From contig JAOSKN010000001.1 of NCBI GenBank assembly GCA_027493525.1, positions 1,488,001 through 1,552,000 of the forward strand: 64,000 bases of DNA, in the 5' to 3' direction. The notes below the pieces were generated by a model. It made no database searches. It was given only the letters and a program-made list of their open reading frames with translations, and was not told where the DNA came from. This stretch comes from Planctomycetota bacterium. Lineage in GTDB: Bacteria; Planctomycetota; SZUA-567; H5-PLA8. The position numbers and the translations under genes were made by a program. Numbering within the stretch: position 1 is the first letter of the stretch; every line of letters starts with the position of its first letter. Shown here piece after piece: positions 36,916 to 46,626 of the stretch.

Positions 36916-37917
36916 TTACTTGTCGCCCAAGCCCAGAATCCCCTTCTTCTTCTCCGTGGGCTCGAAGACGATCTCCCCGCCGTTGCCTTCGTCGTCCATG
37001 ACCTTCAGCAGGAGGTACCAGCCCTTGGCGCCGCGTTGGGCGCTGAGCGCGATCTGGCGGCGGTCGGGCCGGTAATTCTTGAAGCTGGTCTCGATGCCCC
37101 GCCAAAGCGGCTTCAGTTCGTAGTGCTCCTGCCCGGCACGTAGCCGGTCCGCGGCGAAACCGAAGGTCTGCGTTACGTCCTGCCCGTTGGCCTTCTGGAC
37201 CCAGACGAGCGTGCCGAGGTCGATGCTCATGCGCCCCGCGCCGGGCGCGGAACGCGGCGGCTCGCCGACGGGGAACAGCTTGCGGCTCGTCTCCTGGTAT
37301 TCGCCGTCGAGCGTCCCGGCGACCTGGAGCTTGGCGGCGAGGTATTCGGCGCGCGCCGTGAGGTCCGCGTCGCCTTTCAGGTCGCGCAGCAGCGCGAGCG
37401 CTTCGCGGCCTTGCCCTTGTTCGGCCAGGTACTTCGCGTACTCGTAGCGCAGCGGACCGTTGGCCGGCGCGAGCGCGAAGGCCTCGGCGAGAAAACGCTG
37501 CGCGAGCACCCAGTCCTGGTCCTCGAGGGCGAGCTGGGCCATGCGGTACTTCCGCGCGGCCTCCTGCGCCTTGGGCTCGTCGCGGGGCGCGTCGAGGGAC
37601 GGCGCCTGCTTGAGAATCTCGCGGAGCTGCGCCAGGCTGTCCTCGTGCTGCTTCCGGCGCGCGGATTCCTGAAGCGCGGCCTGAACGGAAGCCACCCCGC
37701 GCAGGCTCTCCGGATCGTCGGGTTTCAGTTGCAGCGCCTTGTCGTACAGCGCGCGGGCCTGTTCGAGGTCGCCGCTCAGGAGGCGCTGCTGCGCGGAGCG
37801 GCGCAGTTCGCCGACGGCCTGCTCGACCGTGCCTTCCCCGCCGGGCTCGCCCGCCGCGGCCGGCAGCGCCGCGAGCAGCAGGATGGACAGCAGGCCATAA
37901 CGTCTCGCGAGAAGCAT
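36916..37917 (-). CDS. Exported TPR-like protein
   Basis: 333 residues from ATG 37917, because GGGGAGGG sits 8 bases upstream; longer in-frame starts exist. A signal peptide covers about 1-22 (LLSILLLAALPAAAGE). TPR-like helices span about 30-200 (LLSGDLEQARALYDKALQLKPDD and WVLAQRFLAEAFALAPANGPLRYEYAKYL are the openings of two repeats). The C-terminal 120 residues are beta-rich and unrecognised, ending KKKGILGLGDK. Its target is unknown. Confidence 0.7.
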   Translation of the reverse strand: MLLARRYGLLSILLLAALPAAAGEPGGEGTVEQAVGELRRSAQQRLLSGDLEQARALYDKALQLKPDDPESLRGVASVQAALQESARRKQHEDSLAQLREILKQAPSLDAPRDEPKAQEAARKYRMAQLALEDQDWVLAQRFLAEAFALAPANGPLRYEYAKYLAEQGQGREALALLRDLKGDADLTARAEYLAAKLQVAGTLDGEYQETSRKLFPVGEPPRSAPGAGRMSIDLGTLVWVQKANGQDVTQTFGFAADRLRAGQEHYELKPLWRGIETSFKNYRPDRRQIALSAQRGAKGWYLLLKVMDDEGNGGEIVFEPTEKKKGILGLGDK

Positions 37918-37989
37918 GCTCGATACCCTCCCCATCCGTCCCGCCATGCTATCCGATTCGAGAGCCGCGGCGCCACCCGCCAAGCCGGC

Positions 37990-38589
37990 TCAGGCCGGCG
38001 CCTGGGGTCCGCCTTCCGCTGCCCCGCCGCGTGCCATGTAGCGCAGGACCAGGGCCGCGCCGGCCCACATGAGCAGGAGTTCCGCCGCCAGCAGCAGGAT
38101 CACGCCCCCGCCGCCGGCGAGCCCGAAGACCGTGCCGAGCCCCAGCAGCGCCAGGAGATGCTCGGTGAAGAGGCCCCGGTACATCGCGACCTGCACGCGC
38201 AGCCCGGCGGTGCGCGGATCGTCGGATTCGGGTATCTCGCGCCCCAACGCGCCCAGCACGACGCCGTAGAGGCTCGCGGTGCCCAGCAGCACGCCCAGTT
38301 GTTCGAGCACCAGGCTCCAGCGCGAAGGCGCCTGGGTTCTGAACGTGCCGTCGGGCTCCAGGACCTCGGCGTAGAAGTCGATTTCCCACGCGGTATGCCG
38401 TTCGTGAATGAAGGCGACCGCGTTCATGGCCAGCGACAGGATGATCACGGCGGCCGGCATGAGCAGGGAGCCGGTCCACGCCGAGGCATCGGGGCGACCG
38501 CGGAAGCGCCGCGAGACCCGCACGTAGGCCAAGGCGACGCCGGCAAGGCCCGAAAAGAGCACCAGCAGCTTGGCGAGCATATCCGGCAT
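37990..38589 (-). CDS. Multi-helix membrane protein, unknown
   Basis: 199 residues with about five hydrophobic helices (4-24, 41-62, 92-112, 140-158, 160-183). No motif or family is recognised. It sits between the TPR gene and two other membrane-protein genes on the same strand, so a membrane-associated gene set is possible. Confidence 0.6.
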   Translation of the reverse strand: MPDMLAKLLVLFSGLAGVALAYVRVSRRFRGRPDASAWTGSLLMPAAVIILSLAMNAVAFIHERHTAWEIDFYAEVLEPDGTFRTQAPSRWSLVLEQLGVLLGTASLYGVVLGALGREIPESDDPRTAGLRVQVAMYRGLFTEHLLALLGLGTVFGLAGGGGVILLLAAELLLMWAGAALVLRYMARGGAAEGGPQAPA

Positions 38590-38630
38590 GCGGACAGTAT
38601 AGCGGAAAGGCGGGGCGAGGAGATCGGTCT

Positions 38631-38945
38631 CTACCGAAACCTGGAATCGCGAAGACGGTCCTCATGGCGCTGCAAGCGCGCCTCTTTAATGGCGCCCATT
38701 ATCAGCAATACGCTGCCGAGAAACACGATCCATACCGGATCCTTGCTATTACCCGCCGATGTATCGACCTCAAAGGTAATCCATGCGTACGACCAGCAAC
38801 TGACGCCGAACGCGACAAACATCATGGGCAGGAGATGCAATTGAAACCAGGGACGCTTAACCATTTCCGGTTGCGCCGGTGAAGCGAAATGATCGGCTGG
38901 CTTTCTGGCGCCCGGAGTAGTTGGCGCTGCGACATCGGAGTCCAT
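38631..38945 (-). CDS. Small two-helix membrane protein
   Basis: 104 residues; GAGGAG lies 5 bases before ATG 38945. Two hydrophobic helices (about 37-57 and 71-86), a Pro/Ala-rich N-terminus and a very basic C-terminus (KEARLQRHEDRLRDSRFR). It starts 16 bases after the stop of the next gene upstream and is probably co-transcribed with it. No family recognised. Confidence 0.6.
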   Translation of the reverse strand: MDSDVAAPTTPGARKPADHFASPAQPEMVKRPWFQLHLLPMMFVAFGVSCWSYAWITFEVDTSAGNSKDPVWIVFLGSVLLIMGAIKEARLQRHEDRLRDSRFR

Positions 38946-38961
38946 GGCGCTCCTCGCTTCG

Positions 38962-39805
38962 CTATTCCTTGAGTTCCTCTCCGGGCTTCTCCACGGGCGG
39001 CTTGGGCGCCTCGGGCGGAGGCTGGGTCTCGCCCTTGATCTTCTCGAAGTTGGCGAGTCCTTCCTTCATATATTGGACCGTCGGCAGGCCGGCCTCTTTG
39101 ATCGAAGTCAGGTCGCGGCGGCGGTAGAGCTTCTGGCCGCCCAATTGCTTCGGGCGCACGTCGCCCCAGCGGACCAGGAGATCGAAATACTCGTCGTCGC
39201 GCCCGATCAACTCGCGCGCTTCCCGCTCGGGGATCCAGAGGTTCGGGTCGGGCGTTTTCGCGGTCCCTGGGCCGGGATCCTGCCCGTTCGCGGCGTCGGG
39301 CTCCTGTTCCGTTGCCGCGGCAGGCTTGGACGAACCTCCGGCGGCGATGGCGCGGGTGGCGACGAACCAGCACAGGCCCGCGGCCAGCCCCAGTTCCACC
39401 ACCGTGACCAGCAGGGCCGCGTTGAGCGCCGAGCCGCGCGCGTCGCCCGACTCGTCTTCCTTCGCGTAGCTGGAATACGTGCCCCACGAGCGAAGCACGC
39501 GCTCGATGCAGAGCAGCGAGAAGCCGCCCGCGAAGAGGTAGAACCCCAGCGGCATGCCCGCCGGTCCGAAACGGACGAAGCCGAAGATCTTGGCGAAGCG
39601 CCAGAACCAGAATGGCGATGGCGAGGCCTTCGATCAGGCGCCAGATCGCGCCCAGTCGGGCCTCTCGCTGGAAGATGCGTTCGCGGACCGGCGGCGGCAG
39701 GTTGGCCGCGCCTTGAAGGACCATGCCCTCGGCGATGGACGCCACCACGAAGGCGCCGACGATGCAGAGGATCAGGACGAACTGGATAGGCATCGGCTTG
39801 TCCAC
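38962..39805 (-). CDS. Membrane protein with C-terminal MerR-like helix-turn-helix (frameshifted)
   Basis: About 280 residues from GTG 39805 (ATG 39793 is an alternative). Four hydrophobic helices are seen: FVLILCIVGAFVVAS, a second near 60-70, FYLFAGGFSLLCIERVL and AALLVTVVELGLAAGLCWFVA. The frame breaks near 39605 after EGLAIAILV; removing one base gives AILVWRFAKIFGFVRFGP. The cytoplasmic tail has a Pro/Glu linker and then WIPEREARELIGRDDEYFDLL..KLYRRRDL, which resembles a MerR/excisionase winged helix. The combination is unusual; DNA binding is inferred only. Confidence 0.6.
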
Positions 39806-39924
39806 GCTACCACAGAGTAGATAGGACTATATACGAACGGGACGGGAGGTCTTTCGGCAAAACCGGAAAGGTTCCGCAGACACCAGCGGGACAACGACTT
39901 CCAGGCGAAGGGTGGTCGGTGAGA

Positions 39925-41601
39925 TCAGCGCTCGAAGCGCAGGCGGCCGAAGGTCGCGGGCGGGAGCGCGCCGACGGGCCCGGGCGCAAACCAGCCCGAG
40001 ACGCCTTCGCCCGGCACGCTGCGCGTGAAGTTCGCCCCGCACTCGAACGCCTTGCGCGGCGGCTTCAGGCCCATGGCCTTCCATGGAATGGTCATCAGGG
40101 CCTGGAAGGTCCGTCCCAGCCACGCCGACGCGACCTGCCAGCGCGGCCGCCACGCCGGATCGTCGCGCGAGACGCCAAAGCGGAACGCGCCCGCGCCGGT
40201 GACCAGGAAGGCCATGTAGTAGATGCGCTCGTTCCAGGGATCGACGACGAAGGCCAGTTCGTGCCCGGGCGCCATCCGCTCCGCGCGCCAGGCGACGTAC
40301 ACCGCGCGCCGGTCCCAGGCCACGCGGAAGGCGGTCTTGAAGCCGCTCAGGCCCAGGCCGGGCGTCTTGCTGTGGCGCTGAAAGCCCTCCCGCCACGCCG
40401 CGCCGCGCCAGAAGCCGCCGCGCAGGCCCGGCGCGCGCGCAACGGGGCCAGCCTTCACGGCACGCAGCGGATGCGGATGCCCGTTCTGGAAGCCCGCGAC
40501 GATTCCTCCCGCGTTGTTCTGCCGCAGGACCGGATGCTCGAAGACTACGATCTCCTTGGCGCCGGCCTGCGCGGCTTCCAGCATGCCGTCGGCGAGCATC
40601 TGCGCGGGCTCCCACTTGCCGTAGGCGGCCAGGCCCGGACAGAAAGCCGCTTTGCCGGTCTTGAGCTTCCGGAAGGCCCGCGCGTCCCGCGCCACCGCGC
40701 CCTTCGCGGCCATCCCCGGCCCGATGCCGTCGAAGTATCCGCCGCGGAACCAGGGGATGAGGTTGTCCACCAGGCCTTCGCGCCCCCAGCGTTCCACGTC
40801 GAGGAGCCCGGCCTCCAGATTGTGCGCCGGGTGGACCAGCGCCGCGACGGGCTTGCGCCGCGCGTGCACCTGCTTCGCGAGGCGCCGCACCAGTTCGGTG
40901 ATGTAGTCGGCGCGATAGCGGATCCAGCGCGGGTCGGCGTTGGCCTCGGCGTCCGGTCGAAAGCCATGCCGTGATTCGAATGCTTTGAGGATGAGCGGAT
41001 CGAAGCCGAGGATCGAGACGTTTCGCTCGTCCACCAGCCGGCCGTGCTCGTGCAGCCCGCGGCGCCAGAAGTCGAGCATCACGCCGTCGAAGCCGCGGGC
41101 GAGGATTTCGGCAAGCACGCGGAGCTTGTAGCGCCGCACGCCCTCGTGAAAGAAACAGAGCCGCGAGCGAAGGCGCTCGCCGCGGAGGTTGACTTCCTGG
41201 TATTCCGGATGCTCCAGCGCGAAGCGCGCCACCGGCGGCACGGCGTGCGCTTCCTCCACGAGCGTCCACCACGCGTGGATCTCCATGCCCAGCACGCGCG
41301 CCCACTTGCAGGCGGCCTTGAGCGAGTCGAAGGTCCCGAACGTGTAGAGGCTGAAGAGGTCGGTCAGGAAGCCGTACGCGGCGCGGTCCTTCGGCGAGCC
41401 CGGCTCCGGCTCCGGGCGATGCAGCGGCTCGGCAACCTTGCTCGGGTAGAGCGCGAAGCCGCCGTGCTGCACGCGCCAGTAGACCTTGCGCACGCCCTGC
41501 TCGTAGATCCAGGTCAGCAGCGCGCCGACGTAGCGTTCGTCGGACATCTGCGCCTGCGCGGTGGTGGAGACGACGACCGGAGGCGCTTCGCGGCGGGGCA
41601 T
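39925..41601 (-). CDS. Glycoside-hydrolase-like TIM barrel with CBM9-like tail
   Basis: 558 residues. Residues 15-380 have the pattern of family-10-like glycosyl hydrolase/GHL proteins: LLTWIYEQGVRKVYWRVQ, KWARVLGMEIHAWWTLVEE, FDGVMLDFWRRG and an acidic barrel end. Residues about 415-555 resemble a CBM9/DOMON-type sugar-binding domain (FRVAWDRRAVYVAWRAE, DPWNERIYYMAFLVTG, TIPWKAMGL). No signal peptide is visible. A role in carbohydrate use is likely. The catalytic acid cannot be assigned with certainty. Confidence 0.7.
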   Translation of the reverse strand: MPRREAPPVVVSTTAQAQMSDERYVGALLTWIYEQGVRKVYWRVQHGGFALYPSKVAEPLHRPEPEPGSPKDRAAYGFLTDLFSLYTFGTFDSLKAACKWARVLGMEIHAWWTLVEEAHAVPPVARFALEHPEYQEVNLRGERLRSRLCFFHEGVRRYKLRVLAEILARGFDGVMLDFWRRGLHEHGRLVDERNVSILGFDPLILKAFESRHGFRPDAEANADPRWIRYRADYITELVRRLAKQVHARRKPVAALVHPAHNLEAGLLDVERWGREGLVDNLIPWFRGGYFDGIGPGMAAKGAVARDARAFRKLKTGKAAFCPGLAAYGKWEPAQMLADGMLEAAQAGAKEIVVFEHPVLRQNNAGGIVAGFQNGHPHPLRAVKAGPVARAPGLRGGFWRGAAWREGFQRHSKTPGLGLSGFKTAFRVAWDRRAVYVAWRAERMAPGHELAFVVDPWNERIYYMAFLVTGAGAFRFGVSRDDPAWRPRWQVASAWLGRTFQALMTIPWKAMGLKPPRKAFECGANFTRSVPGEGVSGWFAPGPVGALPPATFGRLRFER

Positions 41602-41687
41602 ACGGGGCTGGCTCCTGGTGTCGGCAGTCCCTGGAACGGGGGGTGCGGCGGGCGAGACGTCCGCCTTGCGCCAGCTTCAGCGGCCGT

Positions 41688-43361
41688 TCAAGGGCGCATG
41701 CCTTCGAAGGTGTTCCCGCCGGCCAGGACGGCCTGGGTGAGCTTTTCGCCCAGCCCTCGAAACGGCTGGTGGCCCTCGGCCGGCGCTGGCGCGTCGGCGA
41801 GCTTGAAGACGTTCTTCTCGATTCGCACGGTCATGTTGACTTCCTTGTTCCACGCCGCGGAGATCCAGAGGTGGTTGCTGACGAAGGTGTTGTCGTGAAG
41901 GTACAGCACGTATTGCCCGGGCTGGGCCGGCCCCTGGGTCATGCCCACGAAGAAGATCGAGGAAGCCCACTGCCCGCTCTTGCCGTACTCGCCGATGTGC
42001 GTCTTGGCGTATTCGGTCAGCGCAACGAAGGTGTTGCCGTAAACCTCGTTCATCGCGTCGGGCAGATAGCAGGCAACGTTCAGGGGCGTCGCGGGCACGT
42101 AATCCCATTTCTCATCCGGGAGCTTCTGCGTGATGCGCATGAAGTTGCCGTACACCTTGCAGCGTACGGCTTCTTTGCCCTCGAACTTGATCCCGTGGAG
42201 TTCGACGCGGCGTTCCTTGAACGGCCGCGAGCCCTGCGGCATGTCGTCGAGCGTCATGTGGCCCTTGGTGTCGAGCCAGTTGTCGTGCAGTTGGATCTCA
42301 GGCCCCGTCAGGTGCACGCTGCGCCCGGTGGAGGTGACCTTGTTGTGGTGGAGTTCCGCCTTCGGGCAGTTCACGGAGAAGGCGTATCCGTTCACGTACT
42401 GCTGGTGGTGCCGCACGTCGTTGTGGTGGATTTGTGGAGGGCTCTGCGCGGGCGGGTGCTTGCCGCCGGAGACGCGCATGCCGATATGGCAGCCCTCGGT
42501 GAGCAGGTTGTCGTGGACCTCCACGCCGTCGCCGATGTCGTCCAGGCGCAGCAGATCGTTGCCCGGATAGTGGCGGCTCTCGAGGACCTTCACGCGGCTG
42601 TAAAGGAGGTTGTGGTGAATCCGCGCGCCCACGCAGCGCCCGAAGAAGCGCATCGGGTAGGCGTTGGGCAGATGGACGTCGGTCGAGATCCCGAAGATCT
42701 CGGCGCCCTGGTCGCGATACCGGCTCTCGACGCAGGAACTGTAGTTCCCCGAGCGCCGGCCTTGGACGATGTGGCCGTTGCGGACCGTCGCGCGGCCCTT
42801 GCAGGCGATGTGGACGCCGTAGACCTGCTTGTCGGTGTCGTCCCCGAAAGTGAGCGTGTGGCCGTCGAGATCCAGCGTCACGTCGTCGGCCTTGATCTCG
42901 ATGGCCGTGCCGGGGGCCGTGAAATCCTGGCTCAGCACGTACGTCGCGCCGGCGCGGTCCAGCACCAGCGTCGCGCCCGACGAGGTCCCCGGCAGGTACA
43001 CGGCATCTTTGAGCTTGCGCGTCTGGAAAGTGCGGTCGCCGCTCTTCCGTTCGGCGCCGTTCTGGATCACGACCATGCGGTAGTGATAGGTCGCGTCCGG
43101 CTTCAAGCTCTTCAAGCGGTGGAACTGAGACCAGCGCGCTTCTTCGGCGGCGGGCGTGCGCTGCCCGTATTGCGCGTCGAGCCCGTATTCGACGTAACCG
43201 GTCGCGGCCTCTTCGATCCGCCCCAACTGCCAGTAGACGAGCGCGGAAGTTTCGGCGGCGTGGACGAAGGGGCGCGCGAAGGCTTCTTCCTCGTTCGCCT
43301 CGGCGCGGCCGAGCGGCAGGATCGCCAGAGCCACCAGGGCAAGGATTCCCGCGTGCTTCAT
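41688..43361 (-). CDS. Exported right-handed beta-helix protein
   Basis: 557 residues from ATG 43361 (CTTGGAGGC upstream). A signal peptide covers about 1-19 (ILALVALAILPLGRAEA). Residues 35-130 look like a fibronectin type III-like domain (TSALVYWQLGRIEEAATGYVEYG). From about 150 the sequence repeats short parallel-beta-helix rungs (VTLDLDGHTLTFGDD, ARIHHNLLYSRVKVLES, VEVHDNLLTEGCHIGMRVSG, AELHHNKVTSTGR), as in pectate-lyase-like proteins. Polysaccharide binding or cleavage is likely. It is divergent from the UbiD gene. Confidence 0.78.
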   Translation of the reverse strand: MKHAGILALVALAILPLGRAEANEEEAFARPFVHAAETSALVYWQLGRIEEAATGYVEYGLDAQYGQRTPAAEEARWSQFHRLKSLKPDATYHYRMVVIQNGAERKSGDRTFQTRKLKDAVYLPGTSSGATLVLDRAGATYVLSQDFTAPGTAIEIKADDVTLDLDGHTLTFGDDTDKQVYGVHIACKGRATVRNGHIVQGRRSGNYSSCVESRYRDQGAEIFGISTDVHLPNAYPMRFFGRCVGARIHHNLLYSRVKVLESRHYPGNDLLRLDDIGDGVEVHDNLLTEGCHIGMRVSGGKHPPAQSPPQIHHNDVRHHQQYVNGYAFSVNCPKAELHHNKVTSTGRSVHLTGPEIQLHDNWLDTKGHMTLDDMPQGSRPFKERRVELHGIKFEGKEAVRCKVYGNFMRITQKLPDEKWDYVPATPLNVACYLPDAMNEVYGNTFVALTEYAKTHIGEYGKSGQWASSIFFVGMTQGPAQPGQYVLYLHDNTFVSNHLWISAAWNKEVNMTVRIEKNVFKLADAPAPAEGHQPFRGLGEKLTQAVLAGGNTFEGMRP

Positions 43362-43585
43362 GGCGTGCGCCTCCAAGGGGAACGAATCGCACCGATCTCT
43401 TCTGCTCCAGCGTACACCGCCCCTGCGCCAGCCCAGTGCTACATCACCGCTATTCAACATGGGACGATCCAACCCGCATCCCGATGGCGGGTTGCTTCGC
43501 GAAGGCGCGCACGGTCGCGGCGCTATATAAGGAAGCCTGCAACTTCGAATGGGCCAGCGCGGCAGACCCCCGAGGGCTTGAATCG

Positions 43586-45029
43586 ATGCGCGACCTCAGG
43601 CAATGGATCGTCGGCGTCCGCGACCTTGGGCTGCTCAAGGACGTGCGCGGCGCGGATTGGGACCTGGAGGTCGGCGCGCTCACCGATCTGAACGTCAAAC
43701 ATCGCAAGCACACGCTGCTTTTCGATGGGCTCAAGGGCTACCCCGAAGGCCACCGCATCCTCACCGGCGCGCTGCTCGATGCGCGGCGCGTGGCCCACAC
43801 GCTGGGCCTGGCGCCCAACCTGAACAACCTGGCGCTGGTCCGGATCCTGCGCGCCAAAGTCGAGCACGCGCTCCGCTCAGCCGGAGAGTACCCCATTCGC
43901 TACGTCGAGGACGCGCCGCTCTTTGAGAACGCCCGGCGCGGGGCGGAGGTGGATCTCTTTTTCGCTGCCGGCGCCGCGCTGGTTCGAGGAGGACGGCGGG
44001 CGGTATCTCGGCACCGCCGATACCGTGGTGACGCGCGACCCCGATTCGCCCTGGGTCAATGTGGCCACGTACCGGGTCATGATCCACGACCGGAACACGC
44101 TGGGCATTTTCATGGAGGCCTCCCGCCACGGCCGGCTCCAGATGCAGAAGTATTTCGAGCGCGGCCAGCCCTGCCCGGTGGCGATCTCCTTTGGACATCA
44201 CCCGTCGCTTTTTCTTCTGGCCGGCACGGAGGTGCCGCAAGGGCTGTCGGAGTATCACGTGGCCGGAGCGATGCTGGGAGAGCCTTACGCGGCCGTCAAG
44301 GGCCCGGTGACGGGCCTCCCCCTGCCGGCCGACAGCGAGATCGCCATCGAGGGGCACATCGTGGACGAGCCGCGCGACGAAGGCCCGTTCGGCGAGTTCA
44401 TGGGCTACTACGCGGGCGGCCGGTCGCCCGCGCCCACGATCAAGGTCGAAGCGCTGTACCACCGCAACCGGCCGGTCCTGCTGGGCACCTGCGCGGGCCG
44501 CCCGCCGTACGACTACTCCTATTTCCGCTGCCCCATGCGCGCGGCGCTGATCTGGGACATCCTGGAGCGCGCGGGGATCGCGAACGTCGCGGGGGTCTGG
44601 TGCCACGAGCAGGGCTACTCGCGCGCATTCACCGTCGTCGCGCTGAAGCAGGCCTTCGCGGGGCACGCGCGCCAGGCCGGCTACGTGGCCTGCCAATGCC
44701 GTCCCGGCGCGGTCTCGGGGCGCTACGTGGTCGTGGTCGACGAGGACATCGACCCGACCAACCTCGACGAGGTCGTCTGGGCGATGTGCAGCCGCAGCGA
44801 TCCGGCCACGGGCCTGGAGATCGTCCGCGAAACCCTCGGCACGCCCATCGACCCCATCGCCGAGCGCCGGGACGACAAGAGCATTCTCGAGTACACCAGC
44901 TCGCGCGCGATCGTGCTCGCCTGCAAGCCCTTCGGGATGCTCGTACGCAACGAATTTCCAAAGGTCGTGGAGGCCGGCGCGGATCTGCGGGCGCGGGTGC
45001 GCAAGGAATTCCTGGATCTCTTCAAGTAG
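43586..45029 (+). CDS. UbiD family decarboxylase (frameshifted)
   Basis: About 480 residues after joining; ATG 43586 has GAGGG upstream. Prenylated-FMN-dependent decarboxylase. Diagnostic stretches are HTLLFDGLKGYPEGHRIL, VATYRVMIHDRNTLGIFM, PVAISFGHHPSLFLLAGTE, and DEGPFGEFMGYY with the conserved Glu. The frame breaks at T5 43958-43962; removing one T gives EVDLFSLPAPRWFEEDGG. No ubiX-like prenyltransferase is in the window. A divergent hairpin (43470-43494) lies in the leader. Substrate unknown, probably an aromatic or alpha,beta-unsaturated acid. Confidence 0.9.
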
Positions 45030-45041
45030 CGCGCCGCGGCT

Positions 45042-45788
45042 TCAGTACATCACCTGCCCGCCGTCGACGGTAAGCACCTGCCCGGTGATGAAGGAGGCCT
45101 CGTCGGAGGCCAGGAAGAGCACCGCGCCCACAAGGTCTTCGGGGACCTGCTCGCGCGGGATGGCGCGCGCGGCCGCGCGATTCGCAAAAGAGGTTTGGGG
45201 AATCGCCGCCTTCGTGGCGTCCGTGGTCACCAGCCCCGGCGCGACCGCGTTCACCGTGATCCCCGAGGCTCCGAGTTCCCGGGCCAGCGCGCGCGTGAAG
45301 CCTATGACCGCGCCCTTGGACGTGACGTAGTGCAGCACGCCCGGCGCGCCGGCGAGGGCCGTGTTGGAGGCGATGTTCACGATCCGGCCGCGGCCGCGTT
45401 CGAGCATCGCCGGGACCGTCGCGCGCGCGGCCAGGAAGCAGCCCCGCACGTTCACCGCCATCACCCGGTCCCACTCCTCGACCGGAATCTCCGTCCAAGG
45501 CCTCGCGGGCAGCAGGGCGGTCCAGAGCGCGGCGTTGTTCACCAGCACGTCGATCCGCCCGTAGCGCTCAAGCGCCGCGCGGGCCAGCGCCGCCGTGCTG
45601 GCCTCATCGGCCACGTCGAGCGCCACGCCCAGGCCGTCGATCTCTTGCGCAACGTTCCCTGCCTGGTCCGCGTCGAGGTCCGCCACGACGACGCGCGCGC
45701 CCTCCGTGGCAAAGGCCCGGCTGAAGGCCTGGCCGATGCCCCGGCTGCCTCCGGTTACGACGATGACTTTCCCGTCGAAGCGGCTCAT
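45042..45788 (-). CDS. Short-chain dehydrogenase/reductase
   Basis: 248 residues, classical SDR fold. The cofactor motif is TGGSRGIG (13-20), with VLVNNAA for the Rossmann core, Ser in NIASNT and the YxxxK pair in HYVTSKGA. The C-terminal VLTVDGGQVMY is typical of FabG-like enzymes. It converges on the UbiD gene and is divergent from the XRE-cupin regulator, so it may be under the same regulator. Confidence 0.93.
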   Translation of the reverse strand: MSRFDGKVIVVTGGSRGIGQAFSRAFATEGARVVVADLDADQAGNVAQEIDGLGVALDVADEASTAALARAALERYGRIDVLVNNAALWTALLPARPWTEIPVEEWDRVMAVNVRGCFLAARATVPAMLERGRGRIVNIASNTALAGAPGVLHYVTSKGAVIGFTRALARELGASGITVNAVAPGLVTTDATKAAIPQTSFANRAAARAIPREQVPEDLVGAVLFLASDEASFITGQVLTVDGGQVMY

Positions 45789-45905
45789 GGATTCCTCGCG
45801 TTGGAGTCGGATACCGCGCCTCCGGCCATTTTAGCGGCAATTTCCGCGCCGCCAGAGCCGCAACGCGATCTCCGCCAGGAAAGGACTTGCCGCGCGCGCC
45901 GTTCG

Positions 45906-45928
45906 GGTGTATCTAAATACCGTACACC
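45906..45928. promoter_or_regulatory. Candidate operator of the XRE-cupin regulator
   Basis: GGTGTA (45906-45911) and TACACC (45923-45928) form a perfect inverted repeat with an 11-base spacer that itself includes GTAT/ATAC symmetry. It lies 16-38 bases before ATG 45944 and between divergent genes, the usual place for autoregulation. Confidence 0.5.
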
Positions 45929-45943
45929 TGGAGCCCGCCATCC

Positions 45944-46501
45944 ATGGACGACCGGCAGCTCGGAACGCGGCTGCGCGCCTTGCGCGAGGCGCGTAAGCGC
46001 TCGCTGCGCAGCGTGGCCCGGGAAGCCGGGATCGCGCTCTCCTTCGTCGCCGCCGTGGAGAAGGGGCGCAACAGCATCTCCGTCGCCAAGCTCAAGACGC
46101 TCCTCGACGCGCTGGGCTCCAACCTGGGCGCCTTTTTCGGCGATGCCGCGCCGCCGGCCTCCAAGGTGGTGTACCGAAAAAACGAACTGGTCGAAATCTC
46201 GGGGCAGCGCCGCGGGCTCTCCTACCGGGAAGTCGCCGCCGGCCGGCCCGGCCGCGCCCTGCAGGTGCTCGTGGAGTCCTATGCCCCGGGCGCCGACACC
46301 GGGGCCGAAAGATACCGGCACGAGGCCGAGGAGGCCGGGGTGGTCCTGAAGGGCAGGCTGGAACTGACCGTGGACGACGAGGTCCATGTTCTGGGCCCCG
46401 GCGACGCGTACTACTTCGACAGCCGCCGCCCGCATCGCTTCCGCAACGCCGGGAAAGGCGTAGTCCAGGCCGTCTCGGTGAACACCCCGCCGAGTTTCTG
46501 A
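45944..46501 (+). CDS. XRE-family regulator with cupin domain
   Basis: 185 residues. The N-terminal helix-turn-helix (about 6-60) reads LGTRLRALREARKRSLRSVA...FVAAVEKGRNSISVAKL, the XRE pattern. The C-terminal cupin (about 105-180) has GVVLKGRLELTVDDEVHVL and GDAYYFDSRRPHRF. Such proteins repress catabolic operons and bind a small effector in the cupin. It lies 125 bases before the dehydrogenase gene and probably controls that operon and itself. Confidence 0.93.
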   Translation: MDDRQLGTRLRALREARKRSLRSVAREAGIALSFVAAVEKGRNSISVAKLKTLLDALGSNLGAFFGDAAPPASKVVYRKNELVEISGQRRGLSYREVAAGRPGRALQVLVESYAPGADTGAERYRHEAEEAGVVLKGRLELTVDDEVHVLGPGDAYYFDSRRPHRFRNAGKGVVQAVSVNTPPSF

Positions 46502-46626
46502 GACTCGGCGGGAGCTGAGGAGCACGGGAGCGTCGTGGCGGAGACTGGCGTCGGATCGTAGGCGCAACGGAGAAGCGGCAAAAGCCCGCGCGGCTGCGGG
46601 CGCGCAAGACCTAAAGAGGAACAGAC

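Noticed and set aside
33383..37075. A single 1230-codon plus-strand frame
   Set aside because: It only contains the first half of the response regulator; the rest is antisense to the ECF gene or out of frame after the C5 run.
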